Assembly (NCBI GenBank): GCA_965178295.1
Contig: CBCXTT010000005.1
Coordinates: 191,381 to 255,380 of the forward strand
DNA length: 64,000 nucleotides
Reading direction: 5' to 3'
Source of the DNA: CBCXTT01 sp965178295
GTDB lineage: Bacteria; Pseudomonadota; Alphaproteobacteria; UBA7879
A program made the position numbers and the translations under genes. Below the pieces are notes generated by a model, which was given only the letters and a program-made list of their open reading frames with translations, did not search any database and had not been told where the DNA came from. Below, piece by piece: positions 1 through 9,160 of the stretch (its first letter is position 1; the number at the start of each line of letters is the position of its first letter).

Positions 1-1
1 A

Positions 2-868
2 AAAAGTATTATTAAGTCTTGTAGACTGATTTGGAGAAAGCCCGTTGACATGATTATTGGCTTTGGGGGGTATCCGTCTTTTCCGCTTATTTTTGCCGGT
101 ATTCTGCAAGGTCGTGTCATGATATTGCATGAGCAAAATGCATACCTCGGAAAAGTAAATCGTTTTGCTGCACGCTCCGTTAAGAAAATTGCTACTTCGT
201 TTGAAGCAATATCTGGTATAAACCCGAAGGATCGAGCAAAAACTGTTATAACGGGTAATATTGTGCGCCAACAAGTTTTAGCCCTTTATCATGCGCCCTA
301 CAAGCCAGCGGATATTGAGGATGATTTTAGAATATTTGTGATTGGTGGGAGTCAAGGAGCACGTACTTTTAGCTATATTGTACCGGAAGCAGTTAAAATT
401 CTGCCAGGATTTTTACAGGACCGCATAGTGATTGTTCAGCAAAGCCGACCTGAGCTACTAGAGGAAACACGACAAAGATATTTGTCACTTAATGTGCGGG
501 CAACTGTAGAGATATTTTTTCACGCTATTGACAAAGAGCTAGCTGCAGCGCATATGGTAATTGGGCGATCAGGTGCGTCAACGATATCAGAGTTGATGCT
601 TGCCGGACGACCAGCTATGCTAGTGCCATTTCCTTATGCTGCGGATGATCATCAATATTATAATGCCATAGAGATCGAGCGTGCAAATGCGGGATGGTGT
701 TGTCGAGAAGAAGCATTGTCAGCGACGCGTTTGGCTCAGCATATTGAAAGATGTATGACACATCCGGATCTTTTAGTGCAGGTATCTCGTAATATGCGGG
801 CATTAGCACGGCCAGATGCATTAGATAAGTTATCGGCACTTGTGTCTGAAGAAATACAGAAAAATTAG
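2..868 (+). CDS. murG: MurG, UDP-GlcNAc:lipid-I GlcNAc transferase (5' end cut by window)
   Basis: Adds GlcNAc to undecaprenyl-PP-MurNAc-pentapeptide to make lipid II on the inner face of the cytoplasmic membrane. The frame is open from base 2 to the stop, so the gene enters from outside the window; the ATG at 50 is internal. Seen in order: the end of the N-terminal domain with GFGGYPSFP, HEQNAYLGKVNR, the C-domain loop VIGGSQGART (about base 338), and the donor-binding stretch GRSGASTISEL followed by PFPYAADDHQ. About 288 residues are present of a usual 350-370, so roughly the first 70 are missing. A good Shine-Dalgarno for murC overlaps its stop region. Identification is secure; only the true start is unseen. 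Confidence 0.96.
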   Translation, partial: KSIIKSCRLIWRKPVDMIIGFGGYPSFPLIFAGILQGRVMILHEQNAYLGKVNRFAARSVKKIATSFEAISGINPKDRAKTVITGNIVRQQVLALYHAPYKPADIEDDFRIFVIGGSQGARTFSYIVPEAVKILPGFLQDRIVIVQQSRPELLEETRQRYLSLNVRATVEIFFHAIDKELAAAHMVIGRSGASTISELMLAGRPAMLVPFPYAADDHQYYNAIEIERANAGWCCREEALSATRLAQHIERCMTHPDLLVQVSRNMRALARPDALDKLSALVSEEIQKN

Positions 869-880
869 GAGTTATTCACT

Positions 881-2293
881 ATGAAAGATTTTACTCATAA
901 TATTGGGATGATCCACATTATTGGCATTGGCGGGATTGGCATGAGTGGTATTGCTGAAGTGTTGAGGGCGCGTGGATACGATGTCCAGGGAAGTGATATG
1001 TCTGAAAACCCTAATGTACTGCGTTTGCGCAACCATGGTATTCAAGTATTTATAGGACAACGTGCACAGAACCTTGAAAATGTGTGTTTAGTTGTCCATT
1101 CTACAGCGATTAAAGAAGATAACCCTGAAATGATTGCAGCACGCATGCATCGCATTCCTGTGATTAACCGATCGGCGATGCTAGGAGAACTGATGCGTGG
1201 CTATCTGAATATCGCCATTTCAGGGACACACGGCAAGACGACCACAACAACGTTGATGTCACATGTCTTGGCGTCTCTTGATCCAACGGTGATTAATGGC
1301 GGGATTCTTAATGCCTTTAAAAATAATATTCGTGTGGGAAAAAGCGATTGGGTTGTAGTGGAAGCGGATGAATCTGATGGCACATTCACACGCATTCCCG
1401 TTACCATTCCAGTGGTGATGAACATTGATCCAGAACATATGGACTATTATAAAACAGAACAAAACCTTATGAACCATTTTCGTCAATTCATGGATTCAAT
1501 GGCTTTTTATGGATTTGGCGTTATGTGCATTGACGATGAGCGTGTCCAAACACTTTTGGAGGAGAAAAATGATACACGCCATTTAACGTATGGCTTTAGC
1601 TCATCAGCACAGTTTTGCGTAGAAAATGCTGTCTATAAGTCAGAAGGTAGTTTCTTTGATATTGTGCATCATGATACACGCATTGCACAGAAAATTTTTC
1701 TACCTATGCCTGGGCCTCATAATATTCTTAACGCAACAGCAGCGTTTATTGTGGCCTACAAGCTGGGCGTACCTGTGACGAAAATTGTTCAGGAGCTTGC
1801 AGAATTTCAAGGAGTGCAGCGGCGCTTTACTCACGTAGGCATGGTGAAAGAAAATGTGTTGATTGTAGATGATTATGCACATCATCCAGCAGAAATAAAA
1901 GCAGCACTTCGAGCGGCGCAGCAGACCGCACAAGGCCGTGTTTTTGCGGTTTTTCAACCACATCGTTATTCTCGATTTTCTAATCATTTCAATGATTTTG
2001 TTACATCTTTTGAGGATGCAGATCATATTTTAGTCGCGCCAGTTTTTTCGGCAGGAGAGAGTGCAATTTCTGGATTTGATCATAAGAATTTTATAGATGC
2101 TTTGCACAAAAAAACAGGTCGTAATTGTCAGGAGGTCTTGACAGCAGATTTAGTAGCAAACTTTATTGATGAAACAGCGTCCTCGGGTGATCTGGTCGTG
2201 TTCTTGGGGGCGGGTGATATTACACGTTGGGCTCATAGCATGCCAGATAAGGTAAGCGATCTTGCGTCCCCTAGACAAAGGGTAATGAAATGA
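881..2293 (+). CDS. murC: MurC, UDP-N-acetylmuramate--L-alanine ligase
   Basis: Cytoplasmic ATP-dependent ligase that adds L-Ala to UDP-MurNAc, the first step of the peptide stem. 470 residues, normal for the family. The N-terminal Rossmann motif HIIGIGGIGMSGIAE and the Mur-ligase P-loop GTHGKTTTT (residues about 114-122) are present, then EADESDGTF, the central NIDPEHMDYY, and the C-terminal DDYAHHPAEI and PHRYSR. The ATG at 881 is 9 bp after TAGGAG (866-871). It lies 12 bp after murG, and its TGA overlaps the murB ATG by 4 bp, so translation is probably coupled. Confidence 0.97.
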   Translation: MKDFTHNIGMIHIIGIGGIGMSGIAEVLRARGYDVQGSDMSENPNVLRLRNHGIQVFIGQRAQNLENVCLVVHSTAIKEDNPEMIAARMHRIPVINRSAMLGELMRGYLNIAISGTHGKTTTTTLMSHVLASLDPTVINGGILNAFKNNIRVGKSDWVVVEADESDGTFTRIPVTIPVVMNIDPEHMDYYKTEQNLMNHFRQFMDSMAFYGFGVMCIDDERVQTLLEEKNDTRHLTYGFSSSAQFCVENAVYKSEGSFFDIVHHDTRIAQKIFLPMPGPHNILNATAAFIVAYKLGVPVTKIVQELAEFQGVQRRFTHVGMVKENVLIVDDYAHHPAEIKAALRAAQQTAQGRVFAVFQPHRYSRFSNHFNDFVTSFEDADHILVAPVFSAGESAISGFDHKNFIDALHKKTGRNCQEVLTADLVANFIDETASSGDLVVFLGAGDITRWAHSMPDKVSDLASPRQRVMK

Positions 2294-3192
2294 AAAAAGT
2301 AGCGGCTGACATGTTGACGGAAGTGCGTGGAAAGTTTCGGGAAAATGTTTCGTTAGAAAAAACAGTTTGGTTTCAAGTAGGCGGTAAGGCGGATATGGTG
2401 TTTCGTCCAGCTGATATCGATGATCTCTCAGATTTTTTGCGAGCTTACCCTGCATCAGAGCCCTTAATCGTTATTGGTGTCGGGTCCAATTTACTGGTGC
2501 GTGATGGTGGTGTGCGTGGCGTGGTGGTGCGCCTAAGTGCAGGTTTTTCACACATAGATGTACAAGGTGATACGATGATTGTTGGTGCCGGTGTGTTGGA
2601 TAAACAGGTAGCAGCAGCAGCAGCAGTATCTGGCATCGCTGGCTTTTCTTTTTTAGTAGGCATTCCTGGTACCATTGGTGGCGCTGTTAAGATGAATGCT
2701 GGAGCATATGGGGCGGAAATGAAGGATGTGCTGATTTCTGCAACTTTTGTAGATCGTTCAGGGAGAATATTTGAAAAAAATGTTGATGAACTTGGTTTCC
2801 GTTATCGTGGAACAGAAATACCAGATGATTGGATTGTTGTTGAGGCAACATTACGTAGTGCATTAAAGGCGTCAAGAGAGGATTTGAAACAAGAGATGCT
2901 TCAAATTATGGAGACACGTGCAGCGACACAGCCTATTACAGCGCGGACAAGTGGGAGCACTTTTCAGAACCCACCAGGACTTAAAGCATGGGCGCTTATC
3001 GATCAAGCGGGGTGTCGTGGATTGAAAAAAGGTGGAGCTATGATGTCTGAACAACATTGTAACTTTATGTTGAATGTAGGCGCGGCAACAGCAGCAGACC
3101 TTGAGATGCTTGGAGAAGAAGTGCGCCAACGCGTTCTAGAATCGAGTGGGGTGATGTTGGTTTGGGAAGTGAAGCGCATCGGAGAGTCATGA
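2290..3192 (+). CDS. murB: MurB, UDP-N-acetylenolpyruvoylglucosamine reductase
   Basis: FAD enzyme that reduces UDP-GlcNAc-enolpyruvate to UDP-MurNAc with NADPH. 300 residues, the short (type II) form. Visible motifs: the FAD-binding GVGSNLLVRDGGVRG, the phosphate loop GIPGTIGGAVKMNAGAYG, the substrate/proton-donor segment SGSTFQNPPGLKAW (serine donor expected here), and the C-terminal catalytic glutamate in LVWEVKRIG. Starts on the ATG that overlaps the murC stop. Its own TGA overlaps the preferred ddl start (ATGA at 3189). Confidence 0.97.
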   Translation: MKKVAADMLTEVRGKFRENVSLEKTVWFQVGGKADMVFRPADIDDLSDFLRAYPASEPLIVIGVGSNLLVRDGGVRGVVVRLSAGFSHIDVQGDTMIVGAGVLDKQVAAAAAVSGIAGFSFLVGIPGTIGGAVKMNAGAYGAEMKDVLISATFVDRSGRIFEKNVDELGFRYRGTEIPDDWIVVEATLRSALKASREDLKQEMLQIMETRAATQPITARTSGSTFQNPPGLKAWALIDQAGCRGLKKGGAMMSEQHCNFMLNVGAATAADLEMLGEEVRQRVLESSGVMLVWEVKRIGES

Positions 3193-4142
3193 CAATAAAA
3201 ATTACACCAACGCACACACCTCAAGAGACAGATGTGGTCGTTGTAATGGGCGGATGGTCAAGAGAACGTGATGTGTCTTTGAAGACAGGTGCAAGTGTAG
3301 AAAAATCATTACGGTCTTTGGGCTACAAAGTACGCACTTATGATGTGACACAAGATGTGGGTGCGCTGCAAAATTTTTTAACTCCTACACCTGATGTGGT
3401 GTTCTTAGCGGTGCATGGGACACAGCTAGAGGATGGATGCTTGCAAGGTGTGCTTGATATTATTGGTGTACCGTATACTTTTTCTGGTGTTTTAGCATCT
3501 GCTGCTACCATGAATAAAGTGTTTGCAAAGCAATGTTGCGTCGCCTCAGGCGTGCGTGTTCCAGAAGGTGCTGCGTATCATTTTTCTGATATTGCACATG
3601 TGCATCCTATGTCGCAACCGTATGTCGTAAAACCAATTCATGAGGGATCAAGTTTTGGTGTATATATTGTGGAGAAGGGCGATCAACCATTGGGATCTCG
3701 CCTTGAAAATTGGCCGTACTTAGGCCAAGTATTGGTCGAGGAATATATTCCTGGACGAGATATTTTTGGCACAGTTATGGGAGAAAACGCACTGCCGTTG
3801 GTTGAAGTATGTCCGGCAGAGGGGTTTTATGACTATAAAACAAAATATAGTGAAAATATGGCTTTGCACCGTAATCCTTTGGATATACCACAAGCCAAGT
3901 ACAAATTGATTCAAGCGTGGAGCGTGCAAGCTCACTACATGTTTGGCTGCAAAAGCATTTCTCGATCTGATTTTCGCTATAATCCAGAGACTCAGGATGT
4001 CTACTTCTTAGAAATCAATTCCATTCCTGGTCTAACGCCGATCTCTCTTGTGCCGGATGCTGTCAAATATGCAGGATTGCACTACGAGGATTTAATGGTC
4101 TGGTTGGTGGAGGATGCATTGTGTCAAGGCGTCGAACAGTAG
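3189..4142 (+). CDS. ddl: D-alanine--D-alanine ligase
   Basis: ATP-grasp enzyme that joins two D-Ala for the end of the peptidoglycan stem. I choose the ATG at 3189, because it forms an ATGA overlap with the murB stop and has GGAGAG just upstream, rather than an in-frame ATG at 3162 that would overlap murB by 31 bp. That gives 317 residues, normal length. Features: N-terminal VVVMGGWSRERDVSL, FLAVHGTQLEDG, the ATP-grasp loop KPIHEGSSFGV, GRDIFGTV, and the metal-binding EINSIPGLTPISLVPD. It depends on alr in this same window for D-Ala. Confidence 0.95.
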   Translation: MTIKITPTHTPQETDVVVVMGGWSRERDVSLKTGASVEKSLRSLGYKVRTYDVTQDVGALQNFLTPTPDVVFLAVHGTQLEDGCLQGVLDIIGVPYTFSGVLASAATMNKVFAKQCCVASGVRVPEGAAYHFSDIAHVHPMSQPYVVKPIHEGSSFGVYIVEKGDQPLGSRLENWPYLGQVLVEEYIPGRDIFGTVMGENALPLVEVCPAEGFYDYKTKYSENMALHRNPLDIPQAKYKLIQAWSVQAHYMFGCKSISRSDFRYNPETQDVYFLEINSIPGLTPISLVPDAVKYAGLHYEDLMVWLVEDALCQGVEQ

Positions 4143-4927
4143 AATCCCCCGCTACCCCCACAGTGCGGTGGATGTGGGCGAGCTTCATATCAATCGCGCT
4201 CATTTTTTGCTTATTATCCTGGTATATGGGGTGGATACATGGTGTTTTTGATCGTGTCCTGGATGCTTGTGCGGATATTCAGACGCGAGAAAAAGTTGTG
4301 CTTGAGAGTATTTTAGTTAGTGGCCGTATTCAAGCAGATAAAAAATCTATCCTTGATTCTATCGATCTACCTATTGGTACACCCATGATGTTTATACACC
4401 TAAAAGATGTCCAGTCACGACTGGAAAAAAATCCCTGGGTTAAAACAGCACGTGTTGAACGGCACTTTCCACATACACTTAAAGTGATTATTGAAGAACG
4501 GTCACCCATTGCACGTTGGCAAAAAGACCAGAAAATTATGCTACTGGGGGAGGAAGGCCAAGCAATCCCTGTAACGCCTGATCAGCGGTATAATACCTTG
4601 CCTCTTTTTGTTGGGATGGGAGCAAATGAAAATGCACACGCTTTACTGTCTATGCTGGACCGGTACCCGGAGGTTAAAAAACAGTTCTCCTCCTCTGTTT
4701 GGGCGGGTCAGCGGCGTTGGAATCTTATTCTGCATAATGGATGGACCGTGCGCCTGCCTCAAAAGGGACAGATAAAAGCTTTGCAAGAGTTAGAAAAAAC
4801 GTTAAACAATAAATCTATAGTAAAACAAAATATTGAAGTGGTGGATTTACGTATTCCAGGTCGTATGACATTGGTGTACAAGAAAAAACCATTCCAGAAA
4901 AGAAGAAGAAACGATAATTATGTCTAG
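4121..4927 (+). CDS. ftsQ: FtsQ, divisome membrane protein with POTRA domain
   Basis: Single-pass inner-membrane protein linking early and late divisome parts. 268 residues from a GTG start at 4121 that lies inside the end of ddl (22-bp overlap). A short basic N-terminus (MSRRRT) is followed by one membrane segment (about residues 14-38), a periplasmic POTRA domain (about 58-125, with LVSGRIQADKKSILDSI and KNPWVKTARVERHFP), then the FtsQ beta domain (EERSPIARW, RRWNLILHNGWTVRLP). Very basic C-terminal tail. The sequence is diverged, as usual for FtsQ; position between ddl and ftsA and the domain order support the call. Confidence 0.92.
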   Translation: MSRRRTVESPATPTVRWMWASFISIALIFCLLSWYMGWIHGVFDRVLDACADIQTREKVVLESILVSGRIQADKKSILDSIDLPIGTPMMFIHLKDVQSRLEKNPWVKTARVERHFPHTLKVIIEERSPIARWQKDQKIMLLGEEGQAIPVTPDQRYNTLPLFVGMGANENAHALLSMLDRYPEVKKQFSSSVWAGQRRWNLILHNGWTVRLPQKGQIKALQELEKTLNNKSIVKQNIEVVDLRIPGRMTLVYKKKPFQKRRRNDNYV

Positions 4928-6152
4928 CACACGCGTTACGCAAGGATTGGTTGCTGCTGTCGATGTTGGAACGACAAAAGTGTGCTGTGCCGTTGCTCAA
5001 CCAGATATTCACGGCAATCTCCGTGTTTTGAGCGTAGGCTATCATGCGTCAAAAGGTGTGAAATCTGGCATTGTTATCGACATTGATCAAGCAGAAGATG
5101 CGGTTGTTCAAGCAGTGCAATCAGCAGAATTGGCAGCTGGGGAGACCCTCGAGCGTGTTGTAGTCAATATTGCTGGTGGCCACCTATTGTCTGAGGTTGT
5201 GCACATGAGCATGTCTTTACGCAGCGTTGATATTACAACAGCAGATATCCAGGCATTAACAGAGAAAGCGGCACAGAAAGTTCAGGGGCATGATTTTGAA
5301 GTCGTGCATATGGCGCCACTGTCTTATGAGGTGTCGGGTGTAACAGGTATCAAAGACCCGCGCGGCATGTCTTCAGGCGATACATTTGGATGCGCTTTTC
5401 ACATCTTAACAGCAGCTCTCAGCCCTTACAACAGCTTAATAAAAAGTCTGCAGCGCTGTCACTTGAATGTGCAAGCCATTGAGGCATCTGCTCAAGCATC
5501 AGGCCGTTCGGCGCTTGTGCTGGATGAAATGGAGTTGGGCGTCACAGTGCTCGATATAGGCGGTGGTGTGACAGATATAGGGGTTTTTTATGAAGGTCAA
5601 TTTGTATTTTCTGATACAGTGCCCATAGCAGGATGGCATATTACAAGTGACCTTGCTCAGGGACTTGGCACATCTTTCTCTCATGCTGAGCGGATTAAAA
5701 ATTTATATGGAAGTGTTGTGCTAACATTAAAAGAAAAAGATGAGCGCGTGATGGTGCCTGTGTTGGATGGGGGGGGTGCACGCGCATCGACCCAGGTGAC
5801 TCGTCAGGATATCACAGATATTATCGTACCACGGGTGGAGGAAATACTAGAAATGGTTGCTGAGAGATTACAATATGGTGGCTACGAACGTATTGGTGGG
5901 CAGCGTTTTGTCTTGACGGGCGGAGGTAGTCAGCTTGCTGGTATACGCGCATTATGTTCAAGGTACTTAAATCGACAGGTTCGTTTAGGTAAGCCCCTAA
6001 AAATAATAGGGGATCATGAAATCTTAAATATGCCTGGATTTTCTACCTGCGCGGGACTGCTAGGTCGTGCCCTTGTGCAAGATACACAGCGCAGCGCTGA
6101 TAAAAGGGGTGTGTTGAAGCGAATGGGGCTATGGTTAGAGCGTAATTTTTAG
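4920..6152 (+). CDS. ftsA: FtsA, actin-like FtsZ membrane tether
   Basis: Actin-fold ATPase that anchors FtsZ polymers to the membrane and recruits the divisome. 410 residues. Phosphate-1 motif AAVDVGTTKVCCAVA at the N-terminus, SHS2-like segment with VVVNIAGGH, phosphate-2 LDIGGGVTDIGVF, adenosine motif VLTGGGSQLAGI, and a C-terminal amphipathic end (GLWLERNF) expected to insert in the membrane. ATG at 4920 overlaps the ftsQ stop by 8 bp. ftsZ begins 38 bp after its stop. Confidence 0.97.
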   Translation: MSSTRVTQGLVAAVDVGTTKVCCAVAQPDIHGNLRVLSVGYHASKGVKSGIVIDIDQAEDAVVQAVQSAELAAGETLERVVVNIAGGHLLSEVVHMSMSLRSVDITTADIQALTEKAAQKVQGHDFEVVHMAPLSYEVSGVTGIKDPRGMSSGDTFGCAFHILTAALSPYNSLIKSLQRCHLNVQAIEASAQASGRSALVLDEMELGVTVLDIGGGVTDIGVFYEGQFVFSDTVPIAGWHITSDLAQGLGTSFSHAERIKNLYGSVVLTLKEKDERVMVPVLDGGGARASTQVTRQDITDIIVPRVEEILEMVAERLQYGGYERIGGQRFVLTGGGSQLAGIRALCSRYLNRQVRLGKPLKIIGDHEILNMPGFSTCAGLLGRALVQDTQRSADKRGVLKRMGLWLERNF

Positions 6153-6190
6153 TACAATTATTTTTGAAAACATGTAGGAGTTTTGAAGTC

Positions 6191-7633
6191 ATGGTGGATC
6201 ACACAAATTTGGAGAACCAAAAGCCGCGCATTACAGTAATGGGTGTTGGAGGCGCAGGCGGGAATGCAGTCAATAATATGATTCGAGCAAACCTAGAAGG
6301 TGTTGAATTCATGGTGGCGAACACGGATTCCCAAGCGTTGACCGAATCACTTGCAGAGCGGCGCATTCAGTTAGGTCTAGAAACAACGCAGGGCCTTGGT
6401 GCTGGTTCTAAGCCAGAAATGGGGCGTGCGTCCGCTGAAGAAGATATTGAAGAGATTCAGAAAAACATCAAGGGCAGTCATATGCTTTTTGTCACGGCTG
6501 GTATGGGAGGCGGTACAGGCACAGGTGCAGCTCCTGTGATTGCAAGTGCTGCTCGGGAAATGGGTATCTTGACGGTAGGGGTGGCTACCAAGCCTTTTAA
6601 CTTTGAGGGCGCGCACCGCATGCGTATGGCTGAGGAAGGCATTGAAGAGATGCAGCAGGTAGTAGGCACACTGATTATCATTCCCAACCAAAATCTTTTT
6701 CGTCTTGCAAACGACCGCACTACCTTTGCAGATGCATTTAATATGGCGGACAATGTTTTGTACTCTGGCGTACGGGGGGTGACGGATCTTATGATCATGC
6801 CTGGCTTGATTAATCTTGATTTTTCAGACGTTAAAACCGTTATGGGTGAAATGGGTAAAGCGATGATGGGAACGGGTGAAGCCGAAGGAGAGAATCGTTC
6901 GCTTGAAGCTGCTGAGGCAGCCATTTCTAATCCACTTTTAGATGATGTCTCAATGCGCGGTGCGCGTGGTGTTTTGATCAATATCACAGGTGGTTTGGAT
7001 ATGACCCTATTTGAAGTAGACGAAGCTGCTAATCGTATTCGTGAAGAGGTAGATACGGATGCAAACATTATTTTTGGTTCTACCTTTGATGAACGTCTCA
7101 GCGGACGCATGCGTGTTTCTGTAGTGGCTACGGGTATTGATAATAAAAATTCCTTGATTCAACGCAAAACCTTGCATCAGGTGGGAGAGAAAATGCATCT
7201 AATAGAGACACCAGAAGAAGGTGCTGATTCTACGCGTCGCATTGGTGGGGATGTTTTTTGGGCATATGATGAAGAGGTAGAGACAGCAGATAAATCCTCC
7301 ATTATGTCCGTGTCAACACCCACAAACCAACCATTTGAACAGACACCGATACCGGTGCGTGCGCCGTCCTTTTTGGAACGTATAGGGTTAAGGCGCCCAA
7401 AAGATGAAAATCGTTTTTTTGATGAAATAAGAAATACACAACCATCAGCTTTGTCAGAGGCGAGAGATGAGACTGGAAGTTTTGTGGATGTGACTGCAGC
7501 AAGCGGCTCCTCCCAACACGAAGATGACGTTGCATTCTCTGGAATAGAGCCGAAGCCCTCCGCAGAAGTGCCGTATACACCTGCTGCAGAAAATCTAGAT
7601 ATTCCAGCCTTCTTACGACGAAAAAAAACATAA
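6191..7633 (+). CDS. ftsZ: FtsZ, tubulin-like cell division GTPase
   Basis: Polymerises into the Z ring. The start is the ATG at 6191 with AGGAG at 6176-6180; an in-frame TTG at 6164 has no ribosome site. 480 residues. GTP-binding loop MGVGGAGGNAVNNM, tubulin signature GGGTGTGAAP (about residues 106-115), T7/synergy region, a long acidic linker (about 320-465), and the C-terminal peptide NLDIPAFLRRKK that contacts FtsA. The linker is longer than in E. coli, which is usual in alphaproteobacteria. MipZ, which would set its position, is encoded near 61.7 kb. Confidence 0.98.
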   Translation: MVDHTNLENQKPRITVMGVGGAGGNAVNNMIRANLEGVEFMVANTDSQALTESLAERRIQLGLETTQGLGAGSKPEMGRASAEEDIEEIQKNIKGSHMLFVTAGMGGGTGTGAAPVIASAAREMGILTVGVATKPFNFEGAHRMRMAEEGIEEMQQVVGTLIIIPNQNLFRLANDRTTFADAFNMADNVLYSGVRGVTDLMIMPGLINLDFSDVKTVMGEMGKAMMGTGEAEGENRSLEAAEAAISNPLLDDVSMRGARGVLINITGGLDMTLFEVDEAANRIREEVDTDANIIFGSTFDERLSGRMRVSVVATGIDNKNSLIQRKTLHQVGEKMHLIETPEEGADSTRRIGGDVFWAYDEEVETADKSSIMSVSTPTNQPFEQTPIPVRAPSFLERIGLRRPKDENRFFDEIRNTQPSALSEARDETGSFVDVTAASGSSQHEDDVAFSGIEPKPSAEVPYTPAAENLDIPAFLRRKKT

Positions 7634-8446
7634 TACAAGCATGAATATTCCCCTGAGTTGTGCATTTAGGGAGGGGGAAGGTAGGCTCAGTGTGCGTCTT
7701 TTATGTGCCTGGGCATTGTTCGGAGGACCCTCTTATTCTCTTTTGAGCATTTGACGTATCCTAGCATGACCAACCTTTCGATGTGTATACCAGCTTTTAA
7801 ATATTCAATATCGCACAATATAAAAGTAAATTTTTTACATCGTCCTAATAAATATTTTTATCATGTTGTTTTTTCTTCTTTATTTACATTAATAATCGAC
7901 ATTTTTTGCAGCACTCTAGGATGCCTTGTTCTCTTCCTCAATTATCTACTCATGAATTTTTGTCGAAATAATGAGTTGCGACCACATATCATTGTATCTC
8001 TTGCCTAAAAGGTGCATTGATTTTAGTCATTTTGATCGATACTATAAACAAGAAGAAATTTTTTTGGGAACATAAGATGACGAACTCTATGGTTGCAGTA
8101 TTTAAGAAAAAGAAAAATACGACAGTTTGTGCATTGATACGTCTGTGTCGCGTGAGCGATTTCCTGTACCCATTTTTGAATCCAAGGGGCAGCGGGCTTT
8201 CCTTCTCTCATAAAACGAAAAATATAGAAGGACAATTGGACCTTATGAGCACCTGTTAAAACCCGTGTGATACGTTTTGTGCGTGTGAATGGGGACTCCA
8301 TGATGAATGCGGGCATTCCCCCGGATAATATGCTGGTAGTGGATCGCTCTTTGTCACCATAAAATAGGCAATATTATTTCCATATAGGAGAAGGGGGGGG
8401 GTGTTACCAATGTTATTCATTCTGTGTGATGAGAGAGGCTAGCTGT
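7634..8446 (+). other. Intergenic region after ftsZ
   Basis: No recognisable gene. Many alphaproteobacteria carry lpxC here; none is visible. The minus strand has an open frame at 8023-8316 (97 codons) with plausible protein texture (RITRVLTGAHKVQLSF, EGKPAAPWIQKWVQE) but no family I recognise and an unconvincing end; it may be a remnant. A run of nine G lies at 8393-8401, and a purine-rich stretch precedes the exported-protein gene. Confidence 0.5.
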
Positions 8447-8839
8447 ATGATGATCGCCATTTTGGCCTTGCTCAGTTCCTCTCTCACGGAAGCGGCGGGT
8501 CTTTATGATGCTTATGCGCCACCAGTTGAAGGTATTGTAGACGCACAAATGGTTGTTAATGCAGTGCGTTATCCAGGTGTTCAGGCGGAAACAACACTTA
8601 AAAACTTATTGCGCGCTGACTTTCATCAGGCGCAAGCGCGGTACTATTTAAATCGTGATAAAGCAGGGTTCATGGCACAAGAGCGCTTCTTATTTGGTTT
8701 AGAGCAAGCGATTGGCGATATTCGTACTGTAGCCTATCTCGATAATGATATTGCCCGTAGGGATGAAGCATTCAAACTTTACAAAAACTGGCAACAAGCT
8801 TTTCGACGAGCACAGGTGAAAAATGCGCCAGAGAGATAA
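8447..8839 (+). CDS. Small exported protein of unknown function
   Basis: 130 residues if started at the ATG at 8447, which has AGAGAGG at 8432-8438; an ATG at 8429 is also in frame. A typical signal peptide is visible (hydrophobic MMIAILALLSSSLTEA, likely cleaved after the Ala-rich end). The mature part is mostly helical, charged and without cysteines, with RYPGVQAETTLKNLL and ARYYLNRDKAGFMAQERFLFG. I do not recognise the family. It stands alone between ftsZ and the convergent lepA. Codon use resembles its neighbours, so I consider it a real gene acting in the periplasm. Confidence 0.7.
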   Translation: MMIAILALLSSSLTEAAGLYDAYAPPVEGIVDAQMVVNAVRYPGVQAETTLKNLLRADFHQAQARYYLNRDKAGFMAQERFLFGLEQAIGDIRTVAYLDNDIARRDEAFKLYKNWQQAFRRAQVKNAPER

Positions 8840-9160
8840 AAAATATATGGGGAGGTACATCCTGATTCTTCAGGGAAAATAGTTTTAAGAATTTCCATAA
8901 GTTTTGCGATAGTCTGGTTTTCACGGGGAGAATCGTATAAGACCCGTCGTCTCTATCAGGTGTCAGAATCTTTAGAGGGTAAGATGTGTATGCTACATAA
9001 GCATCCATATAAAGAATTACATTTTGGACTACTAAAAATAGCAAGAAGAAGACCCTGAATTCATCATCTGTACATCCCCTCTTTTTTTCTCTTGAGACTA
9101 ATTCATTTTTAACCCTCACGTGTAACAATACAGCGTTCTGCAATGTGCGAGAGCTGTCTT
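8840..9160. other. Convergent intergenic region
   Basis: About 320 bp between the end of the exported-protein gene and the end of lepA on the opposite strand. No gene and no strong terminator hairpin seen. Confidence 0.5.

Noticed and set aside
6164..6190. TTG at 6164 as the ftsZ start
   Set aside because: It would place the strong AGGAG at 6176-6180 inside the gene; the ATG at 6191 is properly spaced from it.
7703..8259. Plus-strand frames after ftsZ as genes
   Set aside because: AT-rich, no ribosome site, odd residue content; look like chance frames.
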